Under the pieces are notes generated by a model. The model saw nothing but the letters and a program-made list of their open reading frames with translations. It was not told the DNA's origin and ran no database searches. This document shows, one piece after another, positions 63,076 through 64,000 of a DNA stretch of 64,000 bases. Source of the stretch: Pseudomonadota bacterium (GTDB lineage: Bacteria; Pseudomonadota; Alphaproteobacteria; Sphingomonadales; Sphingomonadaceae); contig JAEXFD010000007.1 in assembly GCA_023400405.1 (NCBI GenBank), forward strand, positions 1 through 64,000. Reading direction: 5' to 3'. The first letter of the stretch is position 1. The number at the start of each line of letters is the position of its first letter. A program made the position numbers and the translations under genes.

Positions 63076-63157
63076 GCCGGGCGACACAAGAGGGATCGGA
63101 GTGTCGCCCGGCGGTCTCAGTCGACCCGAGACCTGATGCGAGTGTATAGCGACTCGC
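63076..63157. ncRNA. Candidate structured RNA: three tandem hairpins
   Basis: Three perfect inverted repeats follow each other: GCCGGGCGACAC/GTGTCGCCCGGC (63076-63087, 63101-63112), GGTCTC/GAGACC (63113-63118, 63128-63133) and GCGAGT/ACTCGC (63138-63143, 63152-63157). On the - strand a TTGCA...TATACA promoter-like pair lies upstream. Transcription from there would produce the GGTCTC hairpin and then the 12-pair hairpin ahead of CCTCCCTTTCCC. This could be a small RNA or the leader of the SGNH hydrolase gene. The rest of the gap up to 63254 shows only the AAGGA ribosome site of the next gene. Confidence 0.4.
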
Positions 63158-63254
63158 GTCGCTCTGCAACATTCCGGAAACATACCATGTTGGGACAGAT
63201 AGTTGCGTGCCGGTCGAAGCGCTTTTAAGCAACGCTGCCCTTCAAGGATCTTCC

Positions 63255-64000
63255 ATGCGCTCCTTCGCCTTCGCGCTCGCGATCACGCTTCCCGCCCTCG
63301 CCCAAGCCCAAGACTCACAGCCGACGGGCAAGCTGCCCGATACGGTTCGGCCGCTCGCCTACCGACTCGATCTCACCCTGATCCCGGAAACTCCGCGGTT
63401 CAACGGCCATGCGGAGATCGACGTCGAGCTGAAGCGCGCGGCGCAGACGGTGTGGATGCACGGGCGCAACCTGCACGTCAGCAGGGCAGTGGCGGTGATC
63501 GGCGGCAAGGAAGTGCCGCTGAGCTTTGCGCAGAAGAGCCCCTATGGCCTCGCCCAGATCGATTTCGGAAAGACCGTCCAGCCGGGCAAGATCACGCTGA
63601 AGTTCGATTATGATGGTGCCTATGGCAGCGGCCCCTCGGGCCTCTATCACCTCAAGATCGACGGCAGCTGGTATGCCTGGAGCCAGTTCGAATCGATCGA
63701 CGCCCGCGCGGCCTTCCCCGGCTTCGACGAACCCGGCTACAAGACGCCCTTCACCGTGTCGCTGACCACCCGGCCCGGCATGGTCGCAGTGAGCAACGCG
63801 CCCGAAGACGGCGCGCCGAAGAAGGTGGGCGATCTGGTCAAGCACCGCTTCCTCGCCACCAAGCCGCTGCCGACCTATCTCGTCGCCTTCGCGGTCGGCC
63901 CGTTCGCCACCGCCGCGACCACGATCCCCGCCACGCCCGAGCGCGCGACGCCGCTGCCACTGCGCATCGTCGGCACCAAGCCCAATGCCGGGAGCCTCGA
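63255..64000 (+). CDS. M1-family metallopeptidase (aminopeptidase N-like), 5' part only
   Basis: The ATG at 63255 follows AAGGA and opens a frame that runs off the window end after 248 codons. The product has a signal peptide (RSFAFALAITLPALAQAQ), then the M1 N-terminal beta domain: LAYRLDLTLIPETPRFNGHA, WSQFESIDARAAFPGFDEPG and the following FTVSLTTRPGMVAVSNAP. The zinc motif HExxH would lie downstream and is not seen. The family is clear from the DEPG segment. Confidence 0.9.
   Translation, partial: MRSFAFALAITLPALAQAQDSQPTGKLPDTVRPLAYRLDLTLIPETPRFNGHAEIDVELKRAAQTVWMHGRNLHVSRAVAVIGGKEVPLSFAQKSPYGLAQIDFGKTVQPGKITLKFDYDGAYGSGPSGLYHLKIDGSWYAWSQFESIDARAAFPGFDEPGYKTPFTVSLTTRPGMVAVSNAPEDGAPKKVGDLVKHRFLATKPLPTYLVAFAVGPFATAATTIPATPERATPLPLRIVGTKPNAGSL

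Overview
The window looks like chromosomal DNA of an alphaproteobacterium of the Sphingomonas type. It is high in GC, and its markers include a large TonB-dependent receptor, an MlaFED-type lipid transport operon with an N-terminal STAS permease, electron-transfer flavoprotein-ubiquinone oxidoreductase, RecR, PurS/PurQ, and a GTTC-N7-GTTC LexA-type box. Genes are packed tightly. Many neighbours overlap by 1-4 bases (ATGA, GTGA, TTGA, TGATG), and GTG or TTG starts are common. No gene-free stretch exceeds about 250 bases. I see no rRNA, CRISPR array, prophage, plasmid origin or intact insertion sequence.

Layout: 1-3.5 kb holds the tail of an upstream protein, rsmD, an aspartyl-protease/PDZ protein, an MHS-type MFS transporter and a small membrane protein. 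At 3.5-9.6 kb there is a DUF4349 lipoprotein behind an array of phased direct repeats. The purine genes purC, purS and purQ follow, and a two-gene cassette sits between purC and purS: a TbpB-like surface lipoprotein and its Slam (DUF560) outer-membrane translocon. At 9.6-19.8 kb are a lipase-like hydrolase, a queuosine-precursor transporter, tRNA-Arg(TCT), a TonB receptor with a strong terminator, the mla operon with a divergent TetR regulator, and a YedY-like molybdoenzyme. At 20.1-25.1 kb lies a methionine-salvage block: an aminotransferase on + and mtnB-mtnD-mtnC-mtnA on -. A 152-base palindromic element fits exactly between the convergent stop codons.

At 25.1-34.2 kb are two divergent L,D-transpeptidases, a polytopic membrane protein, nadE with a possible coupled leader peptide, and a molybdenum group (mobA, fdhD, FdhF/YdeP-like enzyme). 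At 34.2-39.5 kb there is a carbohydrate-use group on - (FHS sugar permease, SGNH hydrolase, GH97 glycosidase, Gfo/Idh oxidoreductase). At 39.6-47.5 kb are a third L,D-transpeptidase (YcbB type), a small lipoprotein, rmuC, def, recR, fmt, truA and an RNA methyltransferase, separated by three different palindromic intergenic repeats. At 47.5-57 kb are nnr, a lipoprotein, ilvD, an N-formylglutamate amidohydrolase, an enoyl-CoA hydratase, ispE, a TPR protein and etf-QO, all on -. At 56.7-64 kb are a UDG-superfamily protein, a soluble lytic transglycosylase, moaB, a YbjN-like protein, a VOC protein, a radical SAM protein with an SOS-type box, an SGNH hydrolase, a region of three tandem hairpins, and the start of an M1 aminopeptidase that runs off the window.

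The points most worth a second look are the Slam/TbpB-like cassette inside the purine genes, the LexA-type box in front of the SplB-like radical SAM gene, the 11-base-phased repeats before the DUF4349 gene, the 152-base MITE-like element, and the tandem hairpins near 63.1 kb. All functions are read from sequence motifs and remembered family knowledge; nothing was searched.
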